15,226 nucleotides of DNA from Syntrophorhabdus sp. (GTDB lineage: Bacteria > Desulfobacterota > BSN033 > UBA1163): assembly GCA_020724025.1 (NCBI GenBank), contig DYHU01000024.1:1-15226 (forward strand), read 5' to 3'. Below the pieces are notes generated by a model, which saw only the letters and a program-made list of their open reading frames with translations, was not told the DNA's origin and searched no databases. Positions 13,086-15,226 of the stretch are shown here, piece by piece; within the stretch, counting starts at the first letter, position 1, and each line of letters starts with the position of its first letter. The position numbers and the translations under genes were made by a program.

Positions 13086-13712
13086 TTGGCAAGATACACG
13101 AAATCGGTTTGTCGACTCTGTCGTAGAGAGAACATAAAACTCTTTCTCAAGGGGGAGAGGTGTTATACGGAGAAGTGTGCTTTCGATCGGAGGAGCTATC
13201 TACCGGGACAACATGGCCAGGGTCGAAAAAAGACTTCGGACTATGGGGCCCAGTTAAGGGAAAAGCAGAAGGTTAAAAGATTGTATGGCCTCCTGGAAAA
13301 CCAGTTCCGTAACACCTTCAAAGAAGCGGAGCGGCGGAAAGGGATTACCGGAGCAGTCCTCCTCCAGCTTCTGGAACGTCGTCTGGACAATGCGGTCTAC
13401 CGGCTCGGGTTTGCCAATTCCAGAAATGAAGCCCGCCAACTGGTGCTCCACAACCACTTCCTGGTCAATCAGTCCAGAGTGAACATTCCCTCCTTTCTGG
13501 TAAAGCCGGGAGATGTCATCTCGGTGCGAGAAAAGAGCAGGAAGGTCCTCCGTATCCAGGAATCTCTCGAAGGGGTGGCCAGGCGGGGTGTCCCTCAATG
13601 GCTGGAATTAGAAAAAGAACAGATGAGGGGGGGCGTAAAAGCCCTCCCCGTCCGGGAGGACATCACCCTTCCCATTCAGGAGAAATTGATCGTAGAGTTG
13701 TATTCAAAGTAA
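13086..13712 (+). CDS. rpsD: 30S ribosomal protein S4, zinc (C+) form
   Basis: S4 nucleates 30S assembly on the 16S 5' domain and in enterobacteria represses the alpha operon. The 208-residue product starts at TTG, 6 bases after AGGAGGG (13073-13079), and reads [20 protein letters not shown]. Cys9, Cys12, Cys26 and Cys31 form the zinc site of C+ S4 proteins. The [13 protein letters not shown] and [19 protein letters not shown] segments follow. The S4 RNA-binding domain (about residues 97-150) contains [20 protein letters not shown]. rpoA lies 33 bases downstream, the usual neighbour. Confidence 0.97.
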   Translation: MARYTKSVCRLCRRENIKLFLKGERCYTEKCAFDRRSYLPGQHGQGRKKTSDYGAQLREKQKVKRLYGLLENQFRNTFKEAERRKGITGAVLLQLLERRLDNAVYRLGFANSRNEARQLVLHNHFLVNQSRVNIPSFLVKPGDVISVREKSRKVLRIQESLEGVARRGVPQWLELEKEQMRGGVKALPVREDITLPIQEKLIVELYSK

Positions 13713-13745
13713 CTCTTTATCAACCCTTAAGAAAAGGGAGGCAAT

Positions 13746-14777
13746 ATGGTTCAAAAAAGTTGGAAAGATCTCATTCGACCGAAGCGGTTAGAGGCAGAGA
13801 AAGAAACTTTAACCCCCTTTTACGGGAAGTTCACGGCGGAGCCTTTTGAGAGGGGTTTCGGCATCACGATTGGAAACTCTCTCCGGCGGATTCTCCTCTC
13901 TTCCCTACAGGGGGCAGCCCTTACATCGGTTAAAATTGACGGTGTGCTCCATGAATTTTCGGCGATCCCCGGCGTGAAAGAGGACGTCACAGAGATTATT
14001 TTAAATCTCAAAGAGGTGAGGCTCAAACTCCATACGGAGGGACCGAAGACGATTCGTGTCAAGGCAGAAGGCCCCAGGGTTTTAAAGGCAGGCGATATCC
14101 TCACAGGCGATGCCGTGGAAATTCTCAACCCCGACCACCACATTGCCACACTCTCCAAGGATGGCAAACTCTCGATGGAAATGGTGGTGAAGGTGGGCCG
14201 GGGCTATATCCCGGCAGAGCGAAACAGGGACGAAAATCAACCCATCGGGACCCTCCCCATGGATGCCATCTTCTCTCCCATTAAGAAGGTGAACTACACG
14301 GTGACCAATGCAAGGGTTGGCCAGATCACCGACTATGACAAATTGACCCTGGAGGTCTGGACCGACGGAAGCCTCAATCCAGAGGAAGCCGTCGCCCATG
14401 CCGCCAAGATCCTGAAGGAACAACTCTCCATCTTCGTCGCTTTTGAGGAAGGGGAAGAAGAGGAGATGACGGTTCAAGAGCATCAGGGGGACATGGATAA
14501 GTTGAATGAAAACCTCTTCCGAAGCGTGGATGAATTAGAACTTTCTGTCCGATCTGCCAATTGTTTGAAACATGCTGACATCAGGCTCATCGGAGACCTC
14601 GTCCAGAAGACGGAGGCAGAGATTCTTGCCACCAAGAACTTTGGCCGAAAATCCCTCAATGAGATCAAAGAGATTCTATTGGAGATGGGGCTCGGCCTGG
14701 GGATGAAACTGGACAACTGGCCTCATAAAAAGGCTCAAGACGAAGAAGGGGAGATGGAATCAGAAGCAACGGGATAG
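13746..14777 (+). CDS. rpoA: DNA-directed RNA polymerase subunit alpha
   Basis: The alpha dimer is the assembly platform of RNA polymerase, and its C-terminal domain contacts UP elements and activators. The 343-residue protein is slightly longer than E. coli alpha (329). The N-terminal domain (about 1-235) shows [20 protein letters not shown], the dimerisation signature. An acidic linker (EEGEEEEMT, about 234-242) leads to the C-terminal domain (about 258-327). That domain contains [14 protein letters not shown], whose Arg269 corresponds to DNA-contacting Arg265 of E. coli. It then has [14 protein letters not shown] and the ending [10 protein letters not shown], followed by an acidic tail. 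AAAAGGGAGG precedes the ATG. Confidence 0.98.
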   Translation: MVQKSWKDLIRPKRLEAEKETLTPFYGKFTAEPFERGFGITIGNSLRRILLSSLQGAALTSVKIDGVLHEFSAIPGVKEDVTEIILNLKEVRLKLHTEGPKTIRVKAEGPRVLKAGDILTGDAVEILNPDHHIATLSKDGKLSMEMVVKVGRGYIPAERNRDENQPIGTLPMDAIFSPIKKVNYTVTNARVGQITDYDKLTLEVWTDGSLNPEEAVAHAAKILKEQLSIFVAFEEGEEEEMTVQEHQGDMDKLNENLFRSVDELELSVRSANCLKHADIRLIGDLVQKTEAEILATKNFGRKSLNEIKEILLEMGLGLGMKLDNWPHKKAQDEEGEMESEATG

Positions 14778-14786
14778 GAGAAAAGG

Positions 14787-15226
14787 ATGAGGCATCGAGT
14801 TGCAGGAAGAAAATTAAGTCGACATACCAAACACCGGGAGCTGATGTTCAGAAACATGCTCGTTTCGCTTCTTCAGCATGAACGGATCAGGACCACTCTT
14901 GCAAAGGGCAAAGAGCTTCGAATCTGGGCGGATAAGATCATCACCCTGGCGAAAAAGGGCACCCTCCATGCCCAAAGACAGGCCTTTGCCCGTCTTCGCA
15001 ATGAGACCGTGGTGAAGAAACTCTTTGATGAAATTGCCCCGAAGATGAAAGAGCGGGAAGGCGGATACACCCGGATCTATAAAATGGGATGGCGTCAGGG
15101 GGATGCAGCGCCCCTCTCTCTCGTGGAGCTGGTCACCTACTCTCCGGTGGAGGAGAAGAAGAAGTCGGCCGTGGAGAAGGCGAAAGAAGTCCTTGGAAAG
15201 GTGACGCCCAAGAAAAAGGAAAAGAA
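14787..15226 (+). CDS. rplQ: 50S ribosomal protein L17 (3' end outside window)
   Basis: Reading from the ATG at 14787 gives [20 protein letters not shown], then [20 protein letters not shown] and [18 protein letters not shown], which are canonical for L17. L17 borders the tunnel exit. The frame stays open for 146 codons to the end of the window. The conserved core ends near LSLVELV, and a basic tail ([19 protein letters not shown], then PKKKEK) continues. This already exceeds the 127 residues of E. coli L17, so this L17 has a charged C-terminal extension of unknown length. AGGAGAAAAGG lies just in front of the ATG, and the gap to rpoA is 9 bases. Confidence 0.95.
   Translation, partial: MRHRVAGRKLSRHTKHRELMFRNMLVSLLQHERIRTTLAKGKELRIWADKIITLAKKGTLHAQRQAFARLRNETVVKKLFDEIAPKMKEREGGYTRIYKMGWRQGDAAPLSLVELVTYSPVEEKKKSAVEKAKEVLGKVTPKKKEK

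Overview
This window is one uninterrupted plus-strand bacterial ribosomal-protein superoperon. It runs from the last codons of tuf (EF-Tu) through the S10, spc and alpha gene sets: rpsJ-rplC-rplD-rplW-rplB-rpsS-rplV-rpsC-rplP-rpmC-rpsQ, then rplN-rplX-rplE-rpsN-rpsH-rplF-rplR-rpsE-rpmD-rplO-secY-adk-infA, then rpmJ-rpsM-rpsK-rpsD-rpoA and a 3'-truncated rplQ. Every gene is recognisable from its protein. Two short genes were found by direct reading: rpmD (9016-9195) and rpmJ (11929-12042). No gene is on the minus strand, and no tRNA, rRNA, CRISPR array, transposase or convincing intrinsic terminator was seen.

The bacterial SecY, alpha subunit with C-terminal domain, IF-1 and Cys4 (zinc-type) forms of S14, S4, L24 and L36 mark a bacterium of moderate GC content. 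The gene order, with tuf directly before rpsJ and adk directly before infA, together with the sequence style, suggests an uncultured Desulfobacterota-like (former Deltaproteobacteria) or related lineage. This placement is a guess of modest confidence. TTG starts behind strong Shine-Dalgarno sites are common here (rpsC, rpsN, rpsE, rpsD).

The genes act together. The ribosomal proteins build both subunits, SecY forms the membrane export channel, Adk balances adenine nucleotides, IF-1 acts in initiation, and RpoA nucleates RNA polymerase. Most neighbours overlap or lie within 33 bases of each other, including ATGA or TAATG overlaps at rplD/rplW, rplB/rpsS, rplP/rpmC and rplO/secY. This points to co-transcription and translational coupling.

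The unusual part is the spacers. Every spacer longer than 33 bases (nine of them) holds an inverted or periodic repeat, and no short one does. In six spacers (rplW-rplB, rpsC-rplP, rpsQ-rplN, rpsH-rplF, secY-adk, rpmJ-rpsM) the repeat is built from 7-base units. Each spacer uses a different heptamer, and in five of the six the units are mirrored to form an imperfect palindrome. Two of these spacers also carry a short GC-rich hairpin inside or beside the heptads. The remaining three spacers hold other palindromes: a 12-bp perfect inverted repeat with an internal alternative pairing partner (rpsM-rpsK), a 14-bp REP-like hairpin (rplE-rpsN) and a CCTGCC/GGCAGG hairpin (tuf-rpsJ). The shared 7-base period with unrelated sequence is the strongest candidate here for something undescribed.
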